Below, piece by piece: positions 18,489-27,829 of a stretch of DNA of 34,657 bases. The stretch covers positions 1 to 34,657 of the forward strand of contig JABGTR010000008.1 in NCBI GenBank assembly GCA_018646985.1. Direction: 5' to 3'. The stretch is from Minisyncoccota bacterium. GTDB lineage: Bacteria > Patescibacteriota > Microgenomatia > UBA1400 > PJMF01. The position numbers and the translations under genes were made by a program. Position 1 is the first letter of the stretch, and the number at the start of each line of letters is the position of its first letter. The notes under the pieces were generated by a model. It saw nothing but the letters and a program-made list of their open reading frames with translations, made no database searches and was not told where the DNA came from.

Positions 18489-19325
18489 ATGAGTAATCAC
18501 GTCATTGTTTCTAATCAAAAAAAATTAGATTTTAAAACTAATCGTCTTCAACAAGCTGGCCCTCAGTCAATCGGCATTGTCTCAGACTTTGATCGCACCC
18601 TCACCTATGCTTTTCAAAATGGCCTAGATACGTCCACTAGTGCTAGTTTGCTGCAGAGAACAAAAACAATCTCTGACTCTAGCATTAAACAACTAAAAGA
18701 CTATTACCATAAGTATAGAGCCAAAGAAATCGATCCTAATCTAGATGATGTAACTAAAGCTAATCTCATGGAGGAGTGGTGGATAAGCGTATTTGATGTT
18801 TACATTCAGCAAGCCGTTAATAAACAACTCATTCACCGGACAATCGAAGAACATGAATTGCCTCTTAGAGATGGATGCGTTGATCTATTGAACAACCTAG
18901 AATCAAAAAAAATACCTTTACTAATTTTTTCAGCTGGAATAGGTGATGTTATTCAACATTACCTCAATTATCGTCAATTAAATTCTAGTAATATCAAACT
19001 AGTTTCTAATTTTCTTATCTATAATAAATTGGATGAAATTATTGACTATCAAAAACCCATCATTCACTCTCTTAATAAAACAGAGGCGGTGATAAAAGAT
19101 GAGCAGCAGCAGATGATTGCTCAGAAAAATATCATTCTTTTGGGAGACTCCACCCATGATCCTTTTATGATCAATGACAATCAACACGATCTCATCATAA
19201 AAATCGGATTTCTAAATAGTCATGAAAGTCAGTTTTTGGATAAATATCAACAACTTTATGATGTAGTCATTTTAAAAGATCAGGGACTAGATTATGTAGT
19301 AGAATTAGTGAACAAACTAACATGA
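18489..19325 (+). CDS. HAD-superfamily phosphatase resembling pyrimidine 5'-nucleotidase (UMPH-1/cN-III)
   Basis: SDFDRTLTYAF (motif I), LRDGCVDLLNNLESKKIPLLIFSAGIGDVIQHYL, HSLNKTE, ILLGDSTHDPFM (motif IV). Confidence 0.7.
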   Translation: MSNHVIVSNQKKLDFKTNRLQQAGPQSIGIVSDFDRTLTYAFQNGLDTSTSASLLQRTKTISDSSIKQLKDYYHKYRAKEIDPNLDDVTKANLMEEWWISVFDVYIQQAVNKQLIHRTIEEHELPLRDGCVDLLNNLESKKIPLLIFSAGIGDVIQHYLNYRQLNSSNIKLVSNFLIYNKLDEIIDYQKPIIHSLNKTEAVIKDEQQQMIAQKNIILLGDSTHDPFMINDNQHDLIIKIGFLNSHESQFLDKYQQLYDVVILKDQGLDYVVELVNKLT

Positions 19326-21052
19326 AAACTACTTTTACTCTTAACTGGAAAATCGCCGGCCAAGCTGGTGAAGGAGTAATGGTTATTTCTAAAATGATGG
19401 CTAAGATCTGCAAGCGTCATGGCTTGCAAGCTTTCAATTACCTCGAGTACCCATCTCTCATCAAAGGTGGCCACCAAACTGGACAAGTTTTTGCTAGCAG
19501 TAAACAAGCGAGTTGCCAAAAAAAAGACTTGGATATTCTGGTAACTTTCAACAAAAATGGCTTTAAAGAGCATCAAGATGAGATCACTTCAAAAACCTTG
19601 ATCATTTATAACTCCGATGCCGGACCTCTAGACAAGAAAGAGTATAGCCATCTTACTAAGAATATTGTAGAAATTCCCTTTCGCTCTCTGACTAAAGAAA
19701 AAACTGGTTCCTTTAATGCTGCCAATATTGCCGTCTTAGGAGCATCGGCTTATTTTTTAGGCTTTAATCTGAAAATTGTTAGAAAAATAATTAGAGATGA
19801 ATTTGCTGGTAAAGGTGAAAAAATTATTAAAGATGACTTACTAGCTTTCAAAGCTGGCTTTGCCTTTGCTAAAAAACTTGGTCAACCTCTAAAACAAACT
19901 CCACAGGTAGAAGATGATCAGATTTTACTCACTGGAAATGAAGCCGTTGGCTTAGCTGCGATTGCAGCCGGAGTTCAATTCTACAGCGCCTACCCAATGA
20001 CTCCAGCCACAGCTTTATTGCATTATTTAGCTTCACAACAAGAAAATTACCCACTGATAGTCAAGCATTCTGAAGACGAGATAGGAGCTATTAACCATGC
20101 ACTAGGAGCTTCTTTCGCAGGTGTGAGAGCTATGACTGGCAGCTCAGGGGGTGGTTTTGCTCTCATGGCAGAGAGTGTTTCTTTTGCTAGCATGGCTGAG
20201 ATACCGCTAGTAATCTTAGAAGCGCAACGAAAAGGGCCCGCCACTGGCCTACCCACCTGGACAGAGCAAGCTGACTTAAGCTTTGTGCTGACTGCTGGCC
20301 ATGGTGATTTACAACGAGTGGTCTTCACTCCCGGCACAGTAGCAGAACACTTTGAACTGACTATTAAAGCCTTCTACTTAGCAGAAAAATACCAAATTCC
20401 AGTTTTTATTTTGAGTGATAAATTTATTTTAGAGTCTCACCAAACCATGACTCAGCCAGAGCTGAAGCATAATCATCCTCGCCAAAACATGATTAAGTCT
20501 GCCCCTAAAGACAGTTCATTTCGTCGCTATAAGGCAACTAAAACTGGAGTTTCTCCACGCAGTATTCCCGGACAAAAGTATGGCTTACAACTTACTAATT
20601 CTTATGAACATGACGAGTTTGGTTTTGGCACTGAAGAGATCACTCCCACCATTGCTCAAGTAGATAAAAGAACTCGCAAGATGGATAGCATTGCAAAAGA
20701 AATAGCTCAGCCTTACTTAGTCGGTCCTAAAGAAGCTGAGACTACTTTTGTTTGTTGGGGCTCAACCATCAATGTTGTTTCCCAGCTCATCCACCAGCAA
20801 TCATTAAGCAAAAAGAAAACGGTAAATGCGATCCATCTGCCCACCATGTGGCCTTTCCCTAAAAAAGAATTTACTAGATTGGCCAAGCTAGCTAAAAAAC
20901 TAGTCATGGTCGAAGGCAATCAATCTGGTCAAGGAGAGCGATTAATCAGCCAAGAAACTGAGGTCGTTTTTACAGATAGAATTCATCGTTACGATGGCCG
21001 ACCTTTTTATGCAGAAGATTTACAAAGTTGGTTAGAAAAGAATAGTAAATAA
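19322..21052 (+). CDS. 2-oxoacid:acceptor oxidoreductase, fused gamma-alpha subunit
   Basis: WKIAGQAGEGVMVISKMMAKICKRHGLQAFNYLEYPSLIKGGH; GNEAVGLAAIAAGVQFYSAYPMTPATALLHYL. Confidence 0.92.
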   Translation: MKTTFTLNWKIAGQAGEGVMVISKMMAKICKRHGLQAFNYLEYPSLIKGGHQTGQVFASSKQASCQKKDLDILVTFNKNGFKEHQDEITSKTLIIYNSDAGPLDKKEYSHLTKNIVEIPFRSLTKEKTGSFNAANIAVLGASAYFLGFNLKIVRKIIRDEFAGKGEKIIKDDLLAFKAGFAFAKKLGQPLKQTPQVEDDQILLTGNEAVGLAAIAAGVQFYSAYPMTPATALLHYLASQQENYPLIVKHSEDEIGAINHALGASFAGVRAMTGSSGGGFALMAESVSFASMAEIPLVILEAQRKGPATGLPTWTEQADLSFVLTAGHGDLQRVVFTPGTVAEHFELTIKAFYLAEKYQIPVFILSDKFILESHQTMTQPELKHNHPRQNMIKSAPKDSSFRRYKATKTGVSPRSIPGQKYGLQLTNSYEHDEFGFGTEEITPTIAQVDKRTRKMDSIAKEIAQPYLVGPKEAETTFVCWGSTINVVSQLIHQQSLSKKKTVNAIHLPTMWPFPKKEFTRLAKLAKKLVMVEGNQSGQGERLISQETEVVFTDRIHRYDGRPFYAEDLQSWLEKNSK

Positions 21053-21056
21053 AAAT

Positions 21057-21920
21057 ATGTCTTGCATCACTAATAAATCTATCAAGTCTCCCATCACTCC
21101 GACTTGGTGCCCTGGTTGTGGTGACTTCATGATTCTCAATGCTCTCCAAAAAGCACTGGTGGAGCTGGAGCTAGAAGAAGCCAATACTGTTATTTTCTAT
21201 GGAATTGGCTGTAGTGGCAACATGGCCGATTTTAACCGAGCCTATGGTTTTCATGGTTTACACGGTCGGGCTCTACCCAGTGCCATTGGCGCCAAGCTAG
21301 CCAATCATAAACTAAAAATAATTATCATTGCTGGTGATGGTGACTTTTACGGTGAAGGTCTAAATCATTTTATCTCTCTTGCTAGAGGTAATCACGATGT
21401 AACTGCAATCATTCATAATAATAGTCGTTATAGTTTAACTACTGGTCAAAGCTCGCCTACTACTAAAAAAGGCACTAAGACTAAATCTACTCCCACTGGA
21501 CTAGTTGAAAAGCCTTTCAACCCAATTGCTAGTGCTTTAGTGGCAGAAGCTAGCTTCGTGGCTAGAGGATACAGCACTAAATTTTTAGAGCTGATTCAAT
21601 TAATTAAAGCGGGTGTCTCTCATCCTGGCTTTTCATTAGTAGATGTTATTCAGCTCTGTCCTACATTTAATAAAAAAGAAAATCATCCTTTTTTTGCAGA
21701 AAGAATTTATGATTTAGCTGCAGAAAAGCATGATGCTAGTAATAAGATGGCAGCTATCACTAAAGCCCAAGAAACGGAAAAAGTACCGCTAGGAATCTTT
21801 TACCAAGATAAAGAGTCTATGCCGTATCATGCTCACCTATCTCAACTAGAAAAAAAGAGCTTAGTAGATCAGTGGTCAGCCAAAACTAACATTAAAAAAG
21901 CAATCAGAAAGTTCAGATGA
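21057..21920 (+). CDS. 2-oxoacid:ferredoxin oxidoreductase beta subunit (TPP-binding)
   Basis: TWCPGCGDFMILNAL; GIGCSGNMADF; GDGDFYGEGLNHF TPP motif. Confidence 0.92.
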   Translation: MSCITNKSIKSPITPTWCPGCGDFMILNALQKALVELELEEANTVIFYGIGCSGNMADFNRAYGFHGLHGRALPSAIGAKLANHKLKIIIIAGDGDFYGEGLNHFISLARGNHDVTAIIHNNSRYSLTTGQSSPTTKKGTKTKSTPTGLVEKPFNPIASALVAEASFVARGYSTKFLELIQLIKAGVSHPGFSLVDVIQLCPTFNKKENHPFFAERIYDLAAEKHDASNKMAAITKAQETEKVPLGIFYQDKESMPYHAHLSQLEKKSLVDQWSAKTNIKKAIRKFR

Positions 21921-22315
21921 AAAAAATTATTTTCTTTTTACTAGCCTTAACTGCAGGATTTTATCTTTACCAGCAGCAAAGCCTAGAAAATTCTTTAGTG
22001 GTAGAACCTAGCCCAGCTCCTACAGAAACTGAATATGTTCAAGAAGAAATCAATACTCAACTGATCTTAACCGCTAGTGAAAATGGCCAGACTGCACTCG
22101 AGCTTTTAGAGGCCAATGCAGAAATTAAAACTAAAGACTATGGTGACGCTGGCGTATTTGTAACTGGCATTGATGACGTTGAGAGTAATAATGAGTCCTA
22201 CTGGGCTTTTTATGTAAATGATGAATATGCCCAACAAGGAGTTAGCCAAACTATTCTAGAAAGTGGCGACATCATTAAGTTTATTTATGAAGAAATCAAT
22301 CAAGAAGAACTCTAA
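21917..22315 (+). CDS. DUF4430-domain (transcobalamin C-terminal-like) secreted protein
   Basis: N-terminal signal/TM; TALELLEANAEI...YWAFYVNDEYAQQGVSQTILESGDIIKFIYE. Confidence 0.75.
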   Translation: MKKIIFFLLALTAGFYLYQQQSLENSLVVEPSPAPTETEYVQEEINTQLILTASENGQTALELLEANAEIKTKDYGDAGVFVTGIDDVESNNESYWAFYVNDEYAQQGVSQTILESGDIIKFIYEEINQEEL

Positions 22316-22793
22316 ATCCACCATCATTGCAGTCGCAGCTTTTGTTTCTAGACTGGGATATTTACCAGCTAATATTAGTCCATTGGGAAGCTTTGGATTT
22401 TTTGGTAAAAACAAATGGCTATTTTTTGCCACCATTATTATATTTGACTGGCTAGTAGGTGGTTTCTATCCTGGATTTTGGGTGACATACTTAGGGTTTG
22501 CCATGTACCCATTACTAGGTAGATTAGCTAGAAGTACTCGCCTCAAACTAACTCTACTGCCCCTCGCTTCATTCTCTTTTTTCCTCATCTCAAATTTTGG
22601 AGTGTGGTGGTATTGGTATCCACATACAATAACAGGATTAACTACTTGCTACTTACTAGCAGTCCCTTTTTATAAACAAACCCTAATTGGCGACCTAGTG
22701 TTTGGCTACGGCTATCTGTTAGTCAAAAAATGCCTAGCTAATCTTAGTGATTATGATGCTCTTCTTCCTCTGCAGCCATTGCCTCAGCCCTAG
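22287..22793 (+). CDS. Integral membrane protein, DUF6580-like
   Basis: NISPLGSFGFFGKNK...FDWLVGGFYPGFWVTYLGFAMYPLLGRL...GVWWYWYPHTITGLTTCYLLAVPFYKQTLIGDLVF. Internal ATG at 22287 chosen over the ORF start at 22263. Confidence 0.65.
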   Translation: MKKSIKKNSKSTIIAVAAFVSRLGYLPANISPLGSFGFFGKNKWLFFATIIIFDWLVGGFYPGFWVTYLGFAMYPLLGRLARSTRLKLTLLPLASFSFFLISNFGVWWYWYPHTITGLTTCYLLAVPFYKQTLIGDLVFGYGYLLVKKCLANLSDYDALLPLQPLPQP

Positions 22794-23142
22794 TTTTATG
22801 AATAGTTCCATCAGCATGGTGAGCTGGAGAGTAGATGGTGTACATCTTCAACATTTCTGTCTCTGAAGTGTTAATCACATTGTGTTCAGCTCCAGCTGGA
22901 ATAACTACTGAGTCACCGTCTTTGACAATGTACTCTTGTCCATCAATAACTACTTTACCTTCACCAGCCTCAAATCTAAAAAATTGATCATTGTCTGGAT
23001 GAACTTCACTTCCAATATCTTCATTTGACTGAAGAGCCATCAAAACTAATTGGCTCTTAGGGCCAGTGAAAAGCACTTTTCTAAAGAAATTGTTCTCTAG
23101 TGTATCTTCTTCAATGTGGGTATAAAAACCTTGCATAATCAT
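22744..23142 (-). CDS. Cupin-domain protein
   Basis: EVHPDNDQFFRFEAGEGKVVIDGQEYIVKDGDSVVIPAGAEHNVINTSE. Confidence 0.9.
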   Translation of the reverse strand: MIMQGFYTHIEEDTLENNFFRKVLFTGPKSQLVLMALQSNEDIGSEVHPDNDQFFRFEAGEGKVVIDGQEYIVKDGDSVVIPAGAEHNVINTSETEMLKMYTIYSPAHHADGTIHKTRAEAMAAEEEEHHNH

Positions 23143-23219
23143 CTCCTTAATTGCTTAATAACGCTATGCCTATGCTACTCTACGCCAAACGATAAAACAA
23201 TACAGTTCCAGTAAACTTT

Positions 23220-23864
23220 ATGATTGATAATCGTAGGGTGCTGAACTTTATTTTAGATCTTATTTTTCCTAAGTTTTGTATTGGCTGTAATAAATTTGAT
23301 ACTTATATTTGTGAAAAATGCTACGAAAAAATAAACTTTTATCCATTGGAGGTTAATCCCGAAATCGAAGACTGTCAGTTAAATAAAATAATTGTCGTCG
23401 CCCAGTATGAAGACATTGTTAAAAAACTCATTACTACTCTCAAATACAAAAGCATCAAAGATATTGGCCAAACTCTAGCCAGAATTACTTATTATTCTAC
23501 TGATTTTCCTCAAGTAGATGTAATTACTGCAGTCCCACTCCATCATCAAAAACAACGCCAACGTGGTTTTAATCAAGCTGCGGAGATTGCTTTAGAGCTG
23601 AGTGTGCTTACTCAAACTCCTTTTATGAAGTTACTAAAAAGAACTAAGAATTCTTCACCGCAAGCAAAAATTAGTAATAAAAACAAACGTCTCTCGCATC
23701 TTAAAAATACTTTTGCTCTTAATCAGAAAATATTAAATTTAGAATCAGTGATGATTGTTGATGACGTCACTACTACTGGTACAACCCTAAATGAGTGTGC
23801 GCTAGTTTTAAAACAAGCTGGTATTAAAAAAATTTACGGCTTAATTATGGCTCACGGGAATTAG
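23220..23864 (+). CDS. comF: ComF family protein (phosphoribosyltransferase-like)
   Basis: Zinc-finger FPKFCIGCNKFDTYICEKCYEKI; QRGFNQAAEIA; VMIVDDVTTTGTTLNECALVLKQAG. Confidence 0.9.
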   Translation: MIDNRRVLNFILDLIFPKFCIGCNKFDTYICEKCYEKINFYPLEVNPEIEDCQLNKIIVVAQYEDIVKKLITTLKYKSIKDIGQTLARITYYSTDFPQVDVITAVPLHHQKQRQRGFNQAAEIALELSVLTQTPFMKLLKRTKNSSPQAKISNKNKRLSHLKNTFALNQKILNLESVMIVDDVTTTGTTLNECALVLKQAGIKKIYGLIMAHGN

Positions 23865-23866
23865 AA

Positions 23867-24301
23867 CTACTGTAAATTCTCTAGACAATAATATTCTTCG
23901 TCTCCAGAGTCATCAAAGGCAGTGCAATCATCTGTATCACTATTACCACCACTTCCTTGCTCTAGCAAAGCACAAAGACAGTAAGTATCTGCAGTACAAA
24001 CTGGAGCATAAGCGTAAGAGCCACCTTTTGGATCTGAGGGAGTGACGCCATTCATATGATCAGTGACGGCATCTTCACAAGCTCCGCTTGTTCCGGCTCC
24101 TTGATAGTCAGTATATTCGGAGTAGGTCTGCTCTAGAGCATCTTGCCAGGCTTTCAGATCACCTCGACGACGAGCATCACGACCTCTTTTTTGTGCAGTC
24201 GTAAATGCAACGGCGCTAATTGCAACTAAAATACCAATGATAGAAATAACTACTAAGAGCTCTAATAAACTAAAACCATTTTTATGCTTCGTCATATACA
24301 T
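23867..24301 (-). CDS. Type IV pilin / pseudopilin-like protein
   Basis: Prepilin motif KNGFSLLELLVVISIIGILVAISAVAF. Confidence 0.9.
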   Translation of the reverse strand: MYMTKHKNGFSLLELLVVISIIGILVAISAVAFTTAQKRGRDARRRGDLKAWQDALEQTYSEYTDYQGAGTSGACEDAVTDHMNGVTPSDPKGGSYAYAPVCTADTYCLCALLEQGSGGNSDTDDCTAFDDSGDEEYYCLENLQ

Positions 24302-24360
24302 CCATTATGCTCATTAACCTGGTGAGTTGTCAATCCAAGTGTTATAATATAGGACATTAC

Positions 24361-24779
24361 GGGGATGTATTGATTCGACGTAATATGCTCATTAACATCT
24401 GCAGACCGTCTTTGACCTAAAGACGTTAAACAAGGTTAAAACATAACTGCAAATAAAACTCGCAGTCAAGTTGCAGGTAACGGCTTTTTTAGCCCAATAA
24501 TGGAGACCCTTGGGTCTGCATTTAAACCAGCAGCTCCACAAATGCTTTACGCATAAACTGGCATTCATGAGCCTAATTTCACTAGCGTTGACTCATGGGT
24601 GAAACCTTAGTTAGTGTGACAATGAATTATTGCTTGCCATGATTCATCTAAGATTTATGACAAGCCTTAAGTAAAATCCGTTTGTTTATTCACGTTTTAC
24701 TTAATATGAAAGATAAACTAAGTCTGTAGGTGGTGTTATTGTTCAGTTGCGGACGCGGGTTCACTACCCGCCATCTCCA
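24361..24779 (+). ncRNA. ssrA: tmRNA
   Basis: 5' GGGGATGTATTGATTCGACG and 3' GCGGGTTCACTACCCGCCATCTCCA form the tRNA-like domain (GGGGATG/CATCTCC); TATAAT at 24343-24348 upstream; candidate tag ORF from GCA at 24449. Confidence 0.93.
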
Positions 24780-24801
24780 CATTTTTCTGCTAAGATACTT
24801 T

Positions 24802-25632
24802 ATGGCTGTTTCCGTATCACTCCCTAACGAAAATGATCTTAAGCAGCAGCTCTCCCAACTAAACCCATTTCTTTGTCCAGATAAACTCAGTCAATTTTTC
24901 CCTGAATATAATAAATTTTCTCGAGACAGAGATAGATTTGGCATCTGGCATACTCCAAATATCAAACGAAAAATCCGAGATCATAAAGGAAAACACTCCA
25001 AAGTCCTATTGCTACTTTCCGGAGTAGCTGGTGGTGGCAAAGACGCTATTCGTGAAAAAATCACCCAAGTATTTCCCAGCTCAATCTTCAAGATCATCAC
25101 TGCTACTTCCAGACAACCTCGCGAAGGAGAACAGCACGCCGTCGACTACTATTTTTATGACTCCACCCCCAACTTTAAAAAAGCTATTGATAATAACGAG
25201 CTTTTAGAATGGGTTCCTCAAGGAAGTAGACTCTACGGTCTACCTAAAGTCAGTCTGACCGATGCCCTGGCACGCCCCGAGCCAATCATCGCTACTCATG
25301 TCGAGATGACTGCCTGGCCAAAAGTAGCCAAATTCATTGAGCAAGACGTCGTAAACAAACCATTCATTCTCAAAGTATTTGTCATGCCTCATATGAGATA
25401 CAACAAATATGCTAATGACTGGCTGACAGGACAAAGACAAGACTATGATGCTCGAATGAGCCGAACTCTCTGGGAACTAGATAAGGCCCCACAAACTGCA
25501 GATTTACTCATTAGCAATCACATCGACACATACACTCCATTCTTAGAGTGGCAAACTAGGTCTTTGATTAGATTAATCCGGGAAGTACTAACTACTGAGA
25601 CTAAAAATCAGTTTTCAGCCTGTTCAGGCTGA
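24802..25632 (+). CDS. Guanylate kinase-like P-loop protein
   Basis: VLLLLSGVAGGGKDAIREKITQVFPSSIFKIITATSRQPREGEQHAVDYYFYD. Start at ATG 24802 because the longer ORF start (24730) lies inside tmRNA. Confidence 0.75.
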   Translation: MAVSVSLPNENDLKQQLSQLNPFLCPDKLSQFFPEYNKFSRDRDRFGIWHTPNIKRKIRDHKGKHSKVLLLLSGVAGGGKDAIREKITQVFPSSIFKIITATSRQPREGEQHAVDYYFYDSTPNFKKAIDNNELLEWVPQGSRLYGLPKVSLTDALARPEPIIATHVEMTAWPKVAKFIEQDVVNKPFILKVFVMPHMRYNKYANDWLTGQRQDYDARMSRTLWELDKAPQTADLLISNHIDTYTPFLEWQTRSLIRLIREVLTTETKNQFSACSG

Positions 25633-27809
25633 CTCAGATAAGCTTTGATTGCTTCCATATTTACTTCTCTAGGCTTACTACCTTCATGAGCACCCACCAA
25701 CCCAGCATCATGAAGCTGGTCCAAAATTCTAGCTGCCCGTGCATAACCGACAGACAATCTTCTTTGGATCAATGAAGAGCTAGCTTTGTCATATTGAGCG
25801 AATAACTTTACGGCATCAGTGAAGAGTGGATCATTGTCTTTATTCCCCATTCCCACCGAGCCACCCACCACCGCTGATGATTTATATTTACTAATAATTT
25901 CTTCCTCATAATCTGGTTGTTGACCTTGTGACTTCAAGAAATCAATTAGCTGCTTAATCTCTTTATCATTCACATAAGTACCCTGGACACGCATTGGTTT
26001 AGACTGAGAAGGAGGAATAAATAACATGTCACCTTTACCTAATAGTTTCTCTGCACCTGGCTGATCTAAAATAACTCGTGAATCAGTCATTGAGGAGACA
26101 TTAAAAGCCACTCTAGAAGGAACATTAGCTTTAATTAAGCCAGTGATAATATCAACCGATGGTCTCTGAGTAGAAAGCACTAAGTGAATCCCCACTGCTC
26201 GGGCCATCTGAGCAATTCGAGTAATGGATTCTTCTACTTCCGATGGTGAGAAGAGCATTACATCAGCTAACTCATCAATCACAATCACAATACTAGGCAT
26301 AGCAGCAAAACCAGCTAGTTCATTATAACCAGCGATATTCTTCACCCCGACTTCTGCCAACTTCTTGTAACGATTTTCCATCTCTACCACTGCCCACTTC
26401 AAAGCTGAAACTACTTTCTTAGGATCGACAATAACTGGTGTCAATAAATGAGGAATACCGTTGTAACCAGTTAGCTCAACGCGCTTTGGATCCACCAAAA
26501 TAAATTTCACCTCAGCTGGACTAGCTCTAAACAAGACAGAGCACAAGAAACTATTTATTCCCACCGATTTACCAGAACCAGTAGCTCCAGCAACGAGCAC
26601 ATGAGGCATGGTTGAGACATCAGAAATCAAAGGTTTACCGCTAACATTAATACCCATCGCCCAAGCTAATTTGCTCTTATGCTTTTTCATTTGTGGAGCT
26701 GAAAGCATCGTCTTGAGTGTGACATACTCAGCCGCATGGTTAGGAACTTCAATTCCAACTAAAGATCGACCTGGAATTGGAGCTTCAATTCGAATCTGCC
26801 CAGTCGGAGCTGCTAAAGCTAGTGCCAAATCTGTCGAAAGATTAGTAATTCGACTCAGCTTAGTCCCCTTAGAAATATCTAGTGCATACTGAGTTACCGA
26901 AGGACCATAGTTAACCTCTGCCACCTTTGCTTTAATTCCAAATGATTCTAGAGAATTTTCAATAACTTGAGCGTTTTCTTTGACATCACCTCTATCAGCT
27001 TCACCTCCTCTAGAAGAGGACAGAAGAGATAGTGGTGGATACTCCCAAATAATTTGGCGAGTGTTAACTGTAGCATCAGACAAACCTTCTGGGTGATCTT
27101 TATCTGCTGGGGCCACAGCAGGAGCTTCGCCAACCACTGCGGTTCCAGTTTGGTCTGCAGGCTCTTCCTCCGTGGCAGGATCTGCTTTTTTGTCACTCTG
27201 ATTAATTTTAATGTCAGCTTTTTTACCAAAAGCAAAATCTAATTTTGGCAACTGGAATCCCTTAGCCTTATCAATTTCTTTCTCAACTTTTTTAGTAACT
27301 TTTTCTTCCTGCTTCTTCTTCCTATTTTCCTTGTATTTGGTTAACCCATCTAAAATCTCAATAAATGAAAGCTGGAGCATGATCAGCATCCCAATTAACA
27401 ACACCCCGAAAAATACTACATAAGCTCCTGAAGTAGAGAGAAGTTTTGCTAGGTTAGTAAAAGTATTTTGGCCGATATCACCAGTTTTCAAAGCACCAAT
27501 GCTACCCAACATTAACAAGATTACTCCTAGTAAGACGTGGGGCTTAGACCACTTCCATTTACTCTGAAACATGACTAATCCGGAAGAAATAAACACAAAT
27601 GGGAGGAACAACATGCTCAACCCCAAGCGATCAATTAAAAATTGATTCACTCGAGCTAACAACTCACCTTGACCAGTAAATGAAACCGCTACTAATAAAC
27701 CAAAAATGATTAAGACCACTCCAGATACAGTATGAGTGGTTTCTTTTCTAATCTTCAAAACCACTGGTTTCTTACTTCTTCGTTTTTTGTATTTGCGTTT
27801 CCTTGCCAT
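25608..27809 (-). CDS. ftsK: DNA translocase FtsK/SpoIIIE
   Basis: N-terminal TM helices; PHVLVAGATGSGKSVGINSFL; VIVIDELADVM; STQRPSVDIITGLIKANVPSRVAF; C-terminal gamma winged-helix. Confidence 0.95.
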   Translation of the reverse strand: MARKRKYKKRRSKKPVVLKIRKETTHTVSGVVLIIFGLLVAVSFTGQGELLARVNQFLIDRLGLSMLFLPFVFISSGLVMFQSKWKWSKPHVLLGVILLMLGSIGALKTGDIGQNTFTNLAKLLSTSGAYVVFFGVLLIGMLIMLQLSFIEILDGLTKYKENRKKKQEEKVTKKVEKEIDKAKGFQLPKLDFAFGKKADIKINQSDKKADPATEEEPADQTGTAVVGEAPAVAPADKDHPEGLSDATVNTRQIIWEYPPLSLLSSSRGGEADRGDVKENAQVIENSLESFGIKAKVAEVNYGPSVTQYALDISKGTKLSRITNLSTDLALALAAPTGQIRIEAPIPGRSLVGIEVPNHAAEYVTLKTMLSAPQMKKHKSKLAWAMGINVSGKPLISDVSTMPHVLVAGATGSGKSVGINSFLCSVLFRASPAEVKFILVDPKRVELTGYNGIPHLLTPVIVDPKKVVSALKWAVVEMENRYKKLAEVGVKNIAGYNELAGFAAMPSIVIVIDELADVMLFSPSEVEESITRIAQMARAVGIHLVLSTQRPSVDIITGLIKANVPSRVAFNVSSMTDSRVILDQPGAEKLLGKGDMLFIPPSQSKPMRVQGTYVNDKEIKQLIDFLKSQGQQPDYEEEIISKYKSSAVVGGSVGMGNKDNDPLFTDAVKLFAQYDKASSSLIQRRLSVGYARAARILDQLHDAGLVGAHEGSKPREVNMEAIKAYLSQPEQAEN

Positions 27810-27829
27810 GACCTAGAGTATAACCTGAA

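Noticed and set aside
24085-24100. GCTCCGCTTGTTCCGG, a motif-like string
   Set aside because: Lies within the pilin coding sequence, with wrong order and spacing of GTTC/CTCCG.
24730-24801. Upstream part of the guanylate-kinase-like ORF
   Set aside because: Overlaps the tmRNA 3' end; the ATG at 24802 gives a sensible N-terminus.
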